Assembly (NCBI RefSeq): GCF_963678635.1
Contig: NC_087066.1
Location: 21,791,996-21,855,995, forward strand
Source of the DNA: Symsagittifera roscoffensis
Taxonomy: Eukaryota; Xenacoelomorpha; Acoela; Convolutidae
Direction: 5' to 3'
Length of the DNA: 64,000 nt
Shown here one piece after another: positions 33,401 through 45,590 of the stretch (position 1 is its first letter; each line of letters begins with the position of its first letter). The notes under the pieces were generated by a model. It was not told where the DNA came from and searched no databases. It worked only from the letters and a program-made list of their open reading frames with translations. The translations under genes and the position numbers were made by a program.

Positions 33401-36400
33401 TTCGAACGCCACGACTAGTTCTTTGACCATGCCTCGACTATTTTTTTTGACCGCCGGGACTAATTTTTTGACCATGCAGTGACTAATTTGTCGACCTCCG
33501 CGACTAATTTTTTGACCTCCGTGACTAATTTGTTGACCATGCAGTAACTTATTTTTTGACCTCTGCGAATAATTTTTCGACTATGCCTCGAGTAATTTTT
33601 CGACCTCCGCAACTAATTTTAGACGACAACGCGACTAATTTTCTGAACATACACCGACTAACTTTTCGACCGACGCGACTAATTTTTTGACCATGCCCCG
33701 ACTAATTTTTTGACCAGCGCGACTAATTTTTCGACCGCCTTGACTACTTTTTCGACCGCCGCGACTAATTTTTTGATCATGCCGCGACTAGTTTTTCGAC
33801 CACAATGCGAATAATTTTTCGAACCTGCAGCAAGTAATTTTTCGAACGCCGCGATCAATTTTTTGACCATACCTCGAATAATTTTTTGACCATACCGCGA
33901 ATAATTTTTTGACCAAGCAGTGACTAATTTTTCGACCATGCCGCGAATATTTTTTCGACCTCCGCAACTAATTTGAGACGACAACGCGACTAATTTTTCG
34001 AACATACAGCGACTAATTTTTCGACGCCGGGGCTAATTTTTCGACCGCCGCGACCGAGATACGGTATTTCCAGAGTTTGTCCGCGACTTAAAACCCTGTC
34101 CAGGCGATGGATTTTCGGTATCCAAAAATCTGAAAATCCATAGCCTGGACAGGGTTTAAAGTCGCGGTCGTGGACAAACTCTGGAAATACCGTATCTCGG
34201 TCGCAGCGGTCGAAAAATTAGTCGCGGACCTCGACTCGGGTATCATCAAAAAATTTTCTTTTTGTTTAGTTTTGACAAGAGAAAAACATAACTTTCGTCT
34301 AACCGTATTTTGACGATGATTGCGATGTTTAGTACCAGCATCATGGACCCCGGCAGGACCGAGTACAGGAACGTGGCGGTGTAGAGGGAGTACAACTTGT
34401 GGACTGTGGCACTCAAGTGGGACCCCAGCAGACAGCACAGTTCACCCTCAACTCTGAACACGTACAGGTTGCCTGACAGAAGAAGAGATGTGACGGCGTA
34501 GGTGGCAACTGTGAGCTGAACAAACAAAACTGATGGTAAGTTGAGACACCAACAGGCAATAAAATCTAAAAACAAGAGCAGCAATTATGGAGCATTGCGG
34601 CCATAAATTAAATAAAAAAAGTCAGCAAAAAATTCTATTTTGCTCGAAATTTTTAGATATTCCTGATTATTTTCAGCTCCAAAATAATCTAAGACGATAA
34701 ACTTGAAGATTGAATGCACCTTGAATGCACAGTACGCTAATACGCTAAAAAAAGGTTTAAAAGGTAAAAATTAATAAGCCAATGATTTATGCTTTTGTTC
34801 CAAAGTAGCAAATGATTCTTACAATGAATCAAGTTTTTTCTGCGAACAAGTTTTCGAAAAATTTATCCTCATTATATGGTACAAAAAAAATTTGTTCGGA
34901 TTATATTCAGAAAAAAAAATAATATATTACATTGCAATTAGAAAGAACAAAAAATGTGTGTTCTTGCTATCATATGATGAAAAAAAGATTATAATTCCAA
35001 TATCATTGACACAAAATGAAAATATTTTAATCAATTTTTTACCATATAATCACCAGCACTCAGTAAACAGAAATAATCGATTATATTATAATTATAATCA
35101 TACTTTTAGCTAAATTATAATTAATTATAAGCGCCAATGTTAGATGTTTAAACGATTTATAATCCGTTATAATGATAACATTTTTGATGACATTTTAACA
35201 AATTATAATCAATTATAATTGATTAAAATTTTTCCGAAAATCTCTTATAATCTATTATAATAAATTATAATCCCTCTTTCTATCAAAATATTATCTCACA
35301 AAAACAATCAATCATGATAGATTAACATTTAGCTATTCTGAATGAAAAAACAGTAAAAATCAAGTTTAATGTAAATATAAGCTATAAGCAGGGGCGGATC
35401 AAGGACTTTCTCGGGGGAGGGGGCGGATTTTGAAGAAATTTTTGAAAATTTTGGCGACCCTTTTTTTTAGGTTGACTAAATTGATTTTCTGAGCTCTCCT
35501 AACTCACTATGAAGACCCCATTTCGATCAAATTTTCCGCACCGCAGGCAAAAATTATTGTAAAAAACAGGCCAAAAAAGGCGTTCAGGAAACCTTTGATC
35601 CAAAAATCGCGTTTATTTTGGCGCGCTCTCCCCCTCAAAATTAGTATATATTGGCGCCAAAGACGCGTTTAGAAAATTCTTAGGCTCCGTCACCAAAAAT
35701 TGATATCTCAAGATAGTTCAAAGGGGGAAACCCCAGCCGCCCCCCCCCCCGTAAAACCGCCCCTGGCTTTAAGTACAAAATTACAGTTTCTTTTAGTTCG
35801 GTAACCAACTGAAAAGCACACAAAACAAAACAAAATCAAAACGTAATAAAGCGATGACAACTTTTGAATAATAATGGTTTATAATCCATTATAATGGATT
35901 ATAATTCAACTAAATTTCAGAAAAGTTTTTTTTTAAATAATCGATTATAATTGATTATAAACGATTACAAAGATTTTTATTGTTTCGAAAAGTAGTAGCA
36001 TTATAATCCATTTTAATTGATTATAATCAATTTTTTTTTGAAATTTATGCAGACTGACAATAATAACCCATTATAATCTTTTATTATGTTCTCTTTTTAC
36101 TGAGTGCGGGCAATTATTTTTGTCGTCGAACAGAAAATTGTCATATAATTGCTTGTTAGAGGCTGAAATTTTTGTTCGATTATAAAATCACCAGATAATT
36201 GATGATTAACGGAAATTTTAGTACGGGATGCAAACAACACTCATGATGGAGGGAACGAATGTTCGAAAACTATTCTCAGTTCTTTTCGGCCTATTAGAAT
36301 TGAATATTCAAAAACCTCGAAAAAATCAGAAAGAAAGCCAATAAGTCTAGGCTAATAATTCGATTTTTGACCTAATCAAAAACAAGCTGATTACAGATGC

Positions 36401-38031
36401 ATGACTGTTCAAACATTGCCCGATCGCAGACACATGGAAAAAGCTTGATTTTTCACGGATATCAGTTTGAATAAATTGAAGAATATAACACCAAATTGAT
36501 GGTTTTGGCACAAACTGTGCATGCTCTATCTCAGTTTCTGCTAATTTCGACTTTGGTTCAATACAAAAATCATTCAGCGAATAGGAATTTCTACTGATTC
36601 TGATTGGTTGAAAATTTTCCATCATTCGTTCTTTCTATTATGAGAATATCACCCACTTTTAGACAGTATAAAGGGCATTGGTTGGTTGAAAACTTTTGCA
36701 TATTAGGTCCTTTGCACTTGAGTATAGCCCCCAAAACTGACCAGTTATCTCTCGCGGTCGTTGTTTAGTATTCAATCCCAAAATGAAGTTAACATTTATG
36801 GCCCGGGCCGTGCGCATTCTTTATTTCGAATGCTCGTTTGGACGAATGCTTCCTGTTTCTTATTTAACATGTTTCGCGTAGCGATCGAAAAAAGTTTATT
36901 GTGGGGGTGTCTTCTTTTATTTGATTTTGAACGAATTTTTTTCGGTATTGTCAAAAAAAATGTTTTGATTTTTTTCGGTATTGTCTTCAAGTATTGACTG
37001 TTGTTTTTGTTTTGGTTCGTAAATTTTGTCCCGATGCCAATTTAATTACTGTTTTTTTTTCTTGAAATGAGTTTTACTGTAGACAATTCGACAAATTCTT
37101 TGGTAGATCTAGTTTTTTCAACACATGCCGACCTTGACTGGATATGTGAGATTGTGTTTGAGATTCTGGTTGTAGTAGACTGGTCTGCACATGGCTATGA
37201 ATCTGTCCAGGGTGAAGAGGACGAGAGTGAACTGGGTTCCGAAGGTGGTCAAGTAGCTCACCCACTGGCCCACCTTACACGACAAGTTGCTGCGGGTGAG
37301 CAGTTTCGGCAAGTTCCAGTGCACGAATCTAAACAAGGCAATCAATCGGAATTATGTACACTATATTACAACACATCATCATATATACAGTTTTTTAATA
37401 AATGGTAAGAAATAACCGAAATCGAAAAAACGGCTATGTGCATAGCTAATACCAGGTTGGTCATAAAAATGCCATGCAGCCAATGTTTATGAAATGGTTC
37501 AGACATTATTTTAAGTTTTCAAAATTTGCATTAAAATTTTCTGGATAGCATTGATCCGTTCTATATCAAAATTACATGATCAAGATATTATTTTCCAAAA
37601 CTCTCCATATATGGAAATTTTTTCATATATGGACATGATTGAAGTTTTTTCGTTTTTTGAGGGCTACGTGGGATTGATTTGACAAACCAATAAATCAATG
37701 TTAATTACTATTAATTCATAAATTTTTGCGCTGCAATTTTTTTTCGCCCTAACCCGATGTTGAGAATGCCGTCTATGAATACGCTGAGCGAATCCCCGAC
37801 AGCTACAAGCAGCATGTACACAAGAGACGAAGTATTCAGCCCCATGTAACAGACGACACAGACTGTCAAACTGTTGAACAGAATTCCGACAACCGAAGTG
37901 GCTGGGATGACATAACTTCCGAGAACTTGGATGATAGCTTCGGCTGGCTTTTCTGATTCAAATGATGATAAAGGAGACAATAATTCGGGCTCAAGGGAAG
38001 CTATATTTTTCGAGTAATTATGTACCCGCAT
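30162..38031 (-). CDS. Class A (rhodopsin-like) GPCR, probably a peptide receptor, 5 exons, 384 aa
   Basis: Exons 37754-38031, 37133-37328, 34304-34515, 30616-30799 and 30162-30446 join with GT donors, AG acceptors and matching phases (2, 0, 2, 0), giving 1155 bases with stop. Landmarks: sequon NYS at 5-7; TM1 GILFNSL with N53 (N1.50); TM2 with D80 (D2.50); C110 (3.25) exactly 25 residues before R135 in LDRFIAMCRP (DRF for DRY); ECL2 Cys 185/186; TM5 P213; TM6 SICYLLLTSLASV lacking the CWxP box; TM7 NLSINFFLY, where Pro of NPxxY is Phe. The tail ends TTSV, a class I PDZ-ligand form. A plasma-membrane receptor signalling through G proteins is expected from the family. The DRF and CWxP-less TM6 recall invertebrate neuropeptide receptors; the ligand cannot be inferred. 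Upstream untranslated exons are possible. Confidence 0.9.
30616..30799 (-). CDS. GPCR exon 4: third intracellular loop and TM6
   Basis: Acceptor TGGGTTTGTTTAG and donor CACCAG|GTATGA. Completes Arg 229 and codes residues 230-290: a charged loop RDRNERRASC, then TM6 (about 257-280). Intron 4 is only 169 bp. Confidence 0.9.
32463..32855. repeat. Degenerate direct repeat of about 235 bp
   Basis: Segments at 32463-32620 and 32698-32855 share GGCGTATAAAATTTGAAG-like starts, ATAATTTAAT and CAGCA-TGT, GAGCCGAATGTGCGAAAA and CCAATCAATATGCTTAA. A partial third copy lies between them (32620-32695). Confidence 0.7.
33060..34030. repeat. About 21-bp minisatellite in GPCR intron 3
   Basis: Roughly 45 variable copies of TTTTTCGACCGCCGCGACTAA, alternating with a slightly longer form containing GACCATGCCGCGACTAA. 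Frame-open stretches on the minus strand are a by-product of the repeat. Confidence 0.95.
34031..34222. repeat. Long hairpin at the end of the minisatellite
   Basis: Arms 34031-34116 and 34132-34222 pair over about 85 bp with few mismatches around a 15-base loop. The outer ends of both arms are minisatellite units in opposite orientation. It lies about 80 bp beyond the exon 3 donor in the sense of the gene. Confidence 0.9.
34304..34515 (-). CDS. GPCR exon 3: TM4, ECL2 and TM5
   Basis: Acceptor TTTTGTTTGTTCAG; donor CG|GTTAGA. Codes residues 159-228: TM4 (159-178, without the usual Trp 4.50), ECL2 with adjacent Cys 185/186, TM5 with P213. Confidence 0.9.
35065..36095. repeat. Field of AT-rich palindromic words in GPCR intron 2
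   Basis: Many copies of ATTATAATC-ATTATAAT words and variants (TTATAATCCATTATAATGG, TTATAATTGATTATAA) at 35065-35300 and 35870-36095, on both sides of a MITE at 35389-35765. No gene. Confidence 0.75.
35389..35765 (-). mobile_element. hAT-type MITE, copy 2
   Basis: A 377-bp inverted copy: CAGGGGCGGATCAAGGAC...AAACCGCCCCTG, flanked by GCTATAAG (35381-35388) and GCTTTAAG (35766-35773). It lies in intron 2 of the GPCR. Confidence 0.85.
36110..37132. other. GPCR intron 2, proximal part
   Basis: Ordinary AT-rich intronic sequence. I see no repeat or second gene. Confidence 0.5.
37133..37328 (-). CDS. GPCR exon 2: ECL1, TM3 and DRF motif
   Basis: Acceptor GATTGCCTTGTTTAG; donor GTCAAG|GTCGGC. Completes Gly 93 and codes residues 94-158, with C110, TM3 and DRF at 134-136. 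Confidence 0.9.
37754..38031 (-). CDS. GPCR exon 1: N-terminus, TM1 and TM2
   Basis: Starts at ATG 38031, the first ATG of this open frame; the frame is also open for six codons upstream. Donor GG|GTTAGG. Codes residues 1-92 with N53 and D80. No signal peptide is evident; the ~34-residue N-terminus is short with one sequon. Confidence 0.85.
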
Positions 38032-39364
38032 TTTAATAAAAATTTTCAAATAAGGAATTTAAAAAAGTGGTATTGATATATATTTTTTCCAATTAAATAA
38101 AAATGAAGCAGAAGGAAAAAAATAACAATTAGATATATAGTTTTTGCGTGAGCAGAAATCTGAACTAAAATGGGGAAGGCCTGTCCTGCTTCTCTTGGCG
38201 GTGTGTCTTCTAATAATCGATTATGTGGGCTAACAAGTGTACAATAATTGACCAAACAACCAGATTGTGAAGATTAAAAGAGAGGTCGTCTTCTCAAATA
38301 AATAAGTGGAGGTAGTCTTCATTAGTTACTGAAAATGGTCTGAACTGAATCCCAATGCAGTTGCCCAGGTAACAACTGTCACTTAGTGGTAATTTGCTGC
38401 ATCTTCAACCAGTTAATAAATTCGCACAATTTCTTCCCTGAAAAAGGACAAATTGATTTTATGGTGGGCTTCAAATTGAGTTAATAGCTTTTGAACTCCG
38501 CAATGACCGTCATCTTGGATCTAAATGAAATTTTTTGAAATGATTATTTGCCATTTTCAAATAAAGATTATTGGAAAGGTTTATTCAGGTTTATTCAGGT
38601 TTATTCTAGTTTATTCAGGTCTCGGGTTGACTATGTGTAATCTTGCTTCCATTTATCGGTTTTTGACCGTTGAAATGATCGGTTGAGCGGTCGCAACACT
38701 AAATTAAATTGAATTCAAAAATGCCCTAATAACCGAAAATGCCCTAAGATTATGAAAAGTAACTCCAGGTTACTTAAGGTAGCCAAGTCAACCAAAATAG
38801 GAAAGAAACTCAGGAATAAATTATTTCGTCATAAATTATTTCGTCAAATTAAGGAAACAAACAAATAGGTCATCTGAATTAGGGGAAAAACTTAGAAATC
38901 AATTTCCAGCTTCAAGAAACAAAGCAAGATCTTAACTCAAAGTTCATAAGTTGAGCTTACATGTTCAGGGACAAAATAAACAGTTAAGGGAGCACCATTG
39001 GACCATCTAGGGTGCTCAATCTATTATGAACAAAAATCTTACCCAAACGATGCGTTTCTCTAAAGCTAGGTCTTTTTTTCATCAATATATATTTTTAAAG
39101 ATTTTCGCGTGGAGGGGGAAGGGGGGGGGGGGGGGGTTAACTATTTTACTTTTCAAAATTTACCCTTTCTTAAGCGGATCGAAATAATTTTTTCAATAAA
39201 ACACTAAAAAAGCCCTTTTCAAAATATACAAACCGGTTTAAAAAAAATAGCCGGTTAATGACTTACTGTGCACTAGAGGTTTCCAAACGCAGTTTCAATA
39301 TAAAATTTGTATATTAAAAAAGTCGATGTTTTTTGGAAACTAAACTTTGCAGAAACTATCTTAT
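38032..39364. other. Upstream region of the GPCR gene
   Basis: No other gene recognised. A 10-bp minisatellite (AGGTTTATTC, four copies) lies at about 38578-38622 and a long G run at 39113-39137. The promoter or 5' UTR cannot be placed. Confidence 0.45.
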
Positions 39365-39890
39365 TGTGCCGACTTTTGACGAAAGTGACGGAATACTTGT
39401 GCTCGGGTTGGTTTTTTTCTCCAGACAAATTTCGATTTTTGACCAAAATTTTTTTTATCATCTGAATGTTATTGTTACCCTGAGCTAAAAATTCAAAATA
39501 TATTTTACCTTGATAGTCTTTTTGTAAAGTTATGGTGGTTTGAAAATTGCCAATATGGCTAATTTGGAACAATTTACGCGCAATATAATTCGCGCTAATA
39601 ATGAGTAAGCGGAGAGTTAATCCGACCTAGAAATTTTTCCAAACTGGTTAAAGCAAGCTGTATGTCATAAATGCTAGTTACAAGGAGTGAAAACTATCTC
39701 TTTGTACTTTATGTTACGCGTTGGGGGATGATTTTATAGTAAAAACTCAAAATAATTTTTCTTTTCACTTTTTTAATTTTTTGTTTTGAAAAATTCATCA
39801 ATATAATTGAAGCGAGCACTGCTCCTTAGACTTTAAAAGGCAGTCGAAACATTCCTGGCGTCGCCCTGATACAAGCAACCTTGTGGGAGA
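39365..39890 (+). repeat. Unclassified 500-bp dispersed repeat, copy A
   Basis: Runs from GTGCCGACTTTTGACGAAAG to GCCCTGATACAAGCAACCTT. Landmarks shared with other copies are CGCGCTAATAATGAGTAAGC, a GTACTTTATGTTACGCG-like centre and AAAAGGCAGTCGAAACATTC near the end. No open frame or terminal inverted repeat was found. Confidence 0.7.
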
Positions 39891-41496
39891 TAGTGCCACT
39901 TTAATTGAGCTGAAGAAAAAAAATTAATTGTCTTTGTGGTTATTCATTTGATGGAAGGACCAAATGATGAAATACTTTTAATCAGGGCCAAGAAAGTTAG
40001 ACGACAAGAAAAGAAGGCGACCGGAAAAAAAACGTAACTTAGACAAAAAATCATTGTAAATTGGGACGATAAAAACTGGGCCACTAAATTTTATACTTGC
40101 ATTGAAGTGATAAAAAAAACAAAAAGACTATGATCACAGAATTGATCAAAAATATTTTTGTAATTTAATTACAGAACAATAAATTGAAAAGTAAAAACTA
40201 TATAATTTAGAAATGCATTAATTTTAGAACTCTGAATTTATTAACTTGAATTAACTTTGGAAAACCAGTATTTTTTCAAGCAAAGTTATTGTCAAATTTC
40301 TGTAATTTTCTGGTCGTCTAATTTGCTTATCTATCTTCCTAAATCAACTTAAATCACTCCAAATCAATTACCTGGAACTTTTCGTGCACACAGCAATGAG
40401 CTCTCTCCGCTGATAGCAACCAAAAAACTTGCTGAAAATTTCTGTTTCCAATCTAGCAAGTTGGCAACAATTGTATAATCTGCTAATTTTCCACTCTGCT
40501 ATTTTTCTTTCTGCATTTTTGAGGTACTTTGAAACTTTGAAACTTTGCAATTAGTTTGAAGTTTTTGACAACTCAAGGCTGATAGGTTGATTTTTATTTC
40601 ATCAATCAAAAAATCCGATACGAGGGTTTCACCCAGCAGATTTCCTCTGAAAGCTTTTAAAAAACAAAGCCACTGAAATTTTAAAACATGGAATGTTTTC
40701 CAGTGGTAGAAAACCACGAAAACAAGCTTGAGTAATGCAGTATGATTTTGGCAATTGTTTCTTTTGCAAATTTCGTTGTCTATTTCACTTGTAATCAAAA
40801 CTTGATGAAAGTACTCGGAGAAAATAAGTTTCTTGTATTTGAAATTGTTAACCTATCTAGTTTTTAAGTTTTTATCTGTAATAGTTTATATTTTTTTGGA
40901 TAAATAGTTTGCCAATTTGGGTGAACTTTTTTTTGATCAATCAAACGTAGAACTGACTGAAAAAAGGGTTTCAAAAAATCCGAAAGATAAAAAAATTAGC
41001 ATTTGCCTTTAAGTATCTCAAATATCGCTCTCGTATGAAAGCTAAAATTGTTCTATCCAACTAATAAGTTATGCTCTTTGATTTTAACCAGAAATTGTGA
41101 CACAATGTTATAATTTTCCGGCAATTTCAGAAAAGCAGAAAAAATGTGTTTGTTCTACTTTTATTCGAGGAATTTTGTTTTTGTTTCGACTTCGAACAAA
41201 ACGAAAAAATTATGCTTGGGCCGGTTTTTTCCGACTTTCAAAAAAAATGAGGAATATGAATGCCCTGCGTGGTTTTTTATGCAGACCAATTTAAAAAAAA
41301 ACTTTTTCTATCAGATGATTGATCCTCGGATCTTCGTATGCCCCGCGGAGTTTTCACACCACTGTTTTATCCTGCCACGCGATGAATTATCCCTTTCTAA
41401 AAATCCTTCCAAATTTTCAGCCTGAAACTCATAGTTTGTCAATATTTCACTAAGCAAAAATTATTATAGACCAGTTAATAGTTAATGGGCATTTGA

Positions 41497-41540
41497 AACA
41501 CTCAGGGTTTTGCCCTGATACGAGCAGTCTTGGTTTTTGA
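41497..41540 (+). repeat. Terminus of the 500-bp dispersed repeat
   Basis: Only the end module ACTCAGGGTTTTGCCCTGAT plus ACGAGCAGTCTTG is clear here. Confidence 0.6.
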
Positions 41541-41639
41541 ATCATCCAAATTTTGACTTTTTAACTAAATATTTTTAAAAGAATTTTTTTATAAATCTGA
41601 AAAACACTGTTATCCGGAGCCCAAATATAAAAAAATTCA

Positions 41640-41975
41640 CGTGTGATTAATTTTGGTTAAAAAAACATGAGGAAAGGGAATTGAAAATGACAAATTTGGC
41701 AAATTTTAGGTAATTAACGAGCGATAAATTGTGTTATAACAACACGCGTAAGCGGCGGATTAATGCGTCTAAAAAAGTGAATTGAAGCAAAATATTCGGT
41801 TCATTGAAAATGTTAATACGACAGACGCGGAATACATTCATTTGTATTTCACATTAGCTAATGATAGATAAATTCTTTTTTTTTATTTCGTCAGCTCAAT
41901 AACAAAAATAATTGTTTATTGGCCTTAAAGGGAAGTCTGAACATTCAGGGTTCTACCCTGATATACAAGCAGTCT
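41640..41975 (+). repeat. 500-bp dispersed repeat, diverged copy C
   Basis: Contains AACACGCGTAAGCGGCGGAT and ends in TTCTACCCTGATATACAAGC. The middle is diverged. Confidence 0.55.
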
Positions 41976-43844
41976 TTTTTTAACCTGGAACAAAAAAACA
42001 GCGGATTGCATATTTCTCAAGAGATCAAACAGAACAAGGTGATGAATTTGTCTGGATGAAATAATAATTCTGCAGAATCTATGCATGCTCGATGAGGGAA
42101 GGACTTTGTAATTAGTTGTATTTATTTTTTCTATTTGTGATTTTTTCCACGTCAAGGCAAAAATTACAGCTAATTGATTTTGGTCAAATTTGGTCATGCG
42201 AATTTGGGCATATAACAAAAAACTCAAAAAGGGTTATCAGTGCCGAGACAAACTGAGCTAAAAATTTTGATTTAAGCTAAGAGTTACTAATTTAGATCAA
42301 AAGTTAGTGTTCGAAGAAGTATAGCTAGCGCTTCCTTGCCACTAAATTACAATTGCGGCTCTGAGCTAATTAGTGAGCCTCTTAAAATCATATTTGAAAT
42401 CGAATGTATAAACATCCAAGTGTCCTCACGTATAAAAAAGATAATGACGATGCGACCGAACATAGCAAAGCTGTTGAAAAACGGGAACAACTAACAACAT
42501 AAAGGGAAATTTAATGCCCAGTCCACTGTTTTGCAAAACTGCTGAATACTAGTCAAGCTACTCCCCAAGTTGCAAAAAGGAAACATGATGAAATATTAAA
42601 AGCTCCTCCAAATGTCAACAGCGAGAAAATTTTATTGATCAGATGGTTTTTGTTCGGGTTTTTTTTCCAAGGATCTCCAAAATCAAATTCAAAGTCTCCA
42701 AGGATACAATAGGTTTGCGCTAAAAAACTCTTAAATCACCAAGACATCTGGCAACTCATTGCAGCAAACGCAATCGTCTTTACTTTTTATCTTGTTCTTG
42801 ATTTCATATTGGTCTCCCAAAACATAACTCTAATTTGGACAACAGAGAAGACGAACAACTCCTAATTATTCAATTTTTGCGCAGCATGATCAGCTACGAG
42901 TTTTTGTTGCTTCAGTAAAAAAATTTTGCAAGTGATTATTAGCCTTTGCAAAACATGACTCACTGATAACAATCTGATTGATATGTACATATGTACAACA
43001 TTGTAGATTTTCAAAAAATGTGATCTCAGTCTGCTGAGAAAAAAACGATCAGATGGCAACTTTTTGTGCAAACAGGCCTAAAAAATCAGTGCAAACAGGC
43101 CTCAAAGATCTGAGTGTGGCCTTAAGAACTTGGATTTATTAAAAAAAGACGGATATAACATAGTTTTTAAGTAATCTATAGGTCACCTGCTCTGAATTTA
43201 AATCAATTTTTTGGTAGTTTTCACAAATGCTACACTTTTTTAATTGTGATAAATTGGGAGAAAAACTTTAACTGGTTAACTGGTTGCAAAGTGTTTTTTT
43301 TAGTTGATTTCCGCAAATCAATTTTAATTTTTTTTCATACGAGGGTAGCCTTTTGTTTTTTGGTTTATTTTATAATAAATAGTGTTGCAACAATAATAAC
43401 TTCGCATTCTGCGGCCTGCAGTGATCATTATATTCCATGACAAGGTTTGGTCAATGTCCAAACCTTGAAGTGTTCAAAAAGTGATCATTATGCTTCGATT
43501 GCTATTGTCAATTTACTTCTTGAACAGCCACTTGAACAGTTTTTTGAAAATGAGCTCAAACTTATTGCAAGGTCTTGACCGAAATTTTTTGTAATTGAAA
43601 AAAGGCTTGTCTCCTGCCTTAAAGTTGTTTATTTCTGGATTCTGCAATGAAACTTTTGCGTGATTACCGTAAAACCTACTTCAAAGTATATTTGGTATGG
43701 CCATTTTTTGAACAAAAGAAGGCGTGGGGATTTATTTTGATTCAAGAGATAGAGCTTCTAAAACTTTACCGGTAATTCCAGAGCTAGCCAGCTGACGAAA
43801 GTATAACATATTCAGCTTTTTGTGGTTATTAGGTATAACAAGAC
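41976..43844. other. Non-coding stretch
   Basis: No gene recognised. At 43440-43467 CAAGGTTTGG and CCAAACCTTG form a 10-bp hairpin. Confidence 0.45.
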
Positions 43845-44346
43845 TGCTCGTATATCAGGGCAAAGCCCTGCGTGTCCCGACTGTCCCGTAATTCATATCG
43901 AATAATTTTTCAGAAAAGAAAAAATTGAAAACCTGGAAATTTTGGTGAATATCAAAAAGTGCAATAATCAGTCGTATAAAATTAATATGATGGATCCGAT
44001 TAGCTAGCCTCAATTCAAGTCGGAAAATGTTTTTTTGCGGGATAATTTTTCACGCATAAATAATTCGCGTTACCCTCTGAGCAATATAAATAAATTTTTC
44101 AAAGCGCACATAAATTAGTCTAGAACACCGCCAATTTGGCAATTTTCAAATCCCCAAAACTTTACAAAAAAGCAATCGGAGTTAAAATATCTTTTTTCAT
44201 TTAAACTCAGGAGGTTGATATCTTCAATGGAATAATTTTTCAATTTTTTGTTAAAAACTATTTCGATCGGCGAAAGTTGACGGAATAAAAAAAAACCACA
44301 CCGAGCATAATTATGCCGTTTTTTTTTTCGAAAGTCGGAACAATAA
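43845..44346 (-). repeat. 500-bp dispersed repeat, copy D (inverted)
   Basis: Starts with ACAAGACTGCTCGTATATCA and ends with GAAAGTCGGAACAATA, the reverse of the family ends. Similarity to copy E goes on past the end to about 44640, so the two were also duplicated as a block. Confidence 0.7.
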
Positions 44347-45107
44347 GAATTAGAGTCTGTATATTTCCGAAAGCTAATAGGAGATTCCAGGAAAAGCTTA
44401 AAAACAAATCTCAGAAAATAGACTTTCAGGAATTAATTTATCGCAATTAACTGTCTCGCTAATAAGAATAAGAGTCTGTATATTTCCGAAAGCTAACAGG
44501 ATGTTAAAAACAAAACTCAGGAAATTAGCGGATCGCAACACGCGAAGTTTTTTCAAAAATAGCTCAACCAAGTCATGATAAACAAAACTAGTTTCGCAGC
44601 TTGCGGTTAAACCAACTTTGGCTAGTAGTTAAATTGCTACCCAATCAATAGGTTGTTTTTTGTATAGTCAACAAAATGGTTAAAAAAAACTCAACATTTC
44701 GAAAAAAAACTATTCTCAAGTTGGAGCGATTGAATGATTGGAAACATTCATTCAGTAAGAAAAAAATGAAAACTGTAACGAGCGCCTCTTCGCTGAACTT
44801 TTTATGCAGAAAATTGAAAACAGAATGGGAAGCTTCAAATGGTTGTGGCGTTTATAATTGAGACTAATTTTAGTGATTTTAGCTTTTGCTAATTCGCTAA
44901 AAGGCATAAAAGTTTTCGCTGCCAGATTCTATAACAGCAATTAATCTGTGATAATTTTTTGTTGACTCATGTGTCTCCGAATTCCAGATACATAAGCCTC
45001 TAACACAGAAGCGAACAAGCTGTTTGTTTGGCCTGTTTTGAAACCGAGCTTGTAATAAGTTCAACTCGGGAAACTAATCCAAAATCCGATTTTCTCAAGC
45101 AGCTATA

Positions 45108-45590
45108 ATGTATAACAAAACTGCTCGTTTATAAAGGCGAAACACCAACTGTCCCTTAATTCATATCGAATAGTTTTTGGGAAAAGACAACATTGGAAAC
45201 CAAAAAATTTTGGAAAATATTAATTTGGAGTCGTACGAAGTTAACGGGAACAGTTAGCTAGACTCAATTCAAACTCGAGCAATTTTTTTGTGGGGCATAA
45301 TTCGCCACGCGTAAATAAATCGCGTTACGCTCTCAGCTTTATGAATAAATGCTTAAAGCGCACATAATTTAGTCCAGAACATGGCCAATTTTCAAACCCC
45401 CAAAATTTTACAAAAAAAATCAGAGGTGAAATATCTTTTTAAGTTTTAGCTCAGGAAATCAATATCTTCAATGATGTATTAAAGTTTTTTTGTTGGAAAC
45501 CATTATTTCGATCGGCAAAAAATGAATAAATTAGAAAAAAACCACACCGAGCATAAGCATTCCGCTTTCTTCGAAAGTGAGAACAATAAT
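45108..45590 (-). repeat. 500-bp dispersed repeat, copy E (inverted)
   Basis: Same order as copy D: ACAAAACTGCTCG, CGCGTTACGCTCTCAGC, CACACCGAGCATAA, GAACAATA. Downstream similarity to D reaches about 45930 (GCAGC-GCGGTTA-ACCAA). Confidence 0.7.

Larger units (their letters stand above)
30800..34303 (-). other. GPCR intron 3
   Basis: 3504 bp between exons 4 and 3. It holds the hairpin and minisatellite (33060-34222) and a degenerate direct repeat (32463-32855). 30940-32460 shows no feature that I recognise. Confidence 0.8.

Noticed and set aside
33679-34005. 108-codon minus-strand frame rich in Lys, Ala and Val
   Set aside because: It is the ~21-bp minisatellite read through; no codon bias or domain, and it lies inside an intron.
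34088-34438. 116-codon minus-strand frame over GPCR exon 3
   Set aside because: Out of frame with the seven-helix protein and covers the hairpin; a shadow.
37067-37408. 113-codon plus-strand frame
   Set aside because: Antisense shadow of GPCR exon 2, which has the receptor motifs and splice sites on the other strand.
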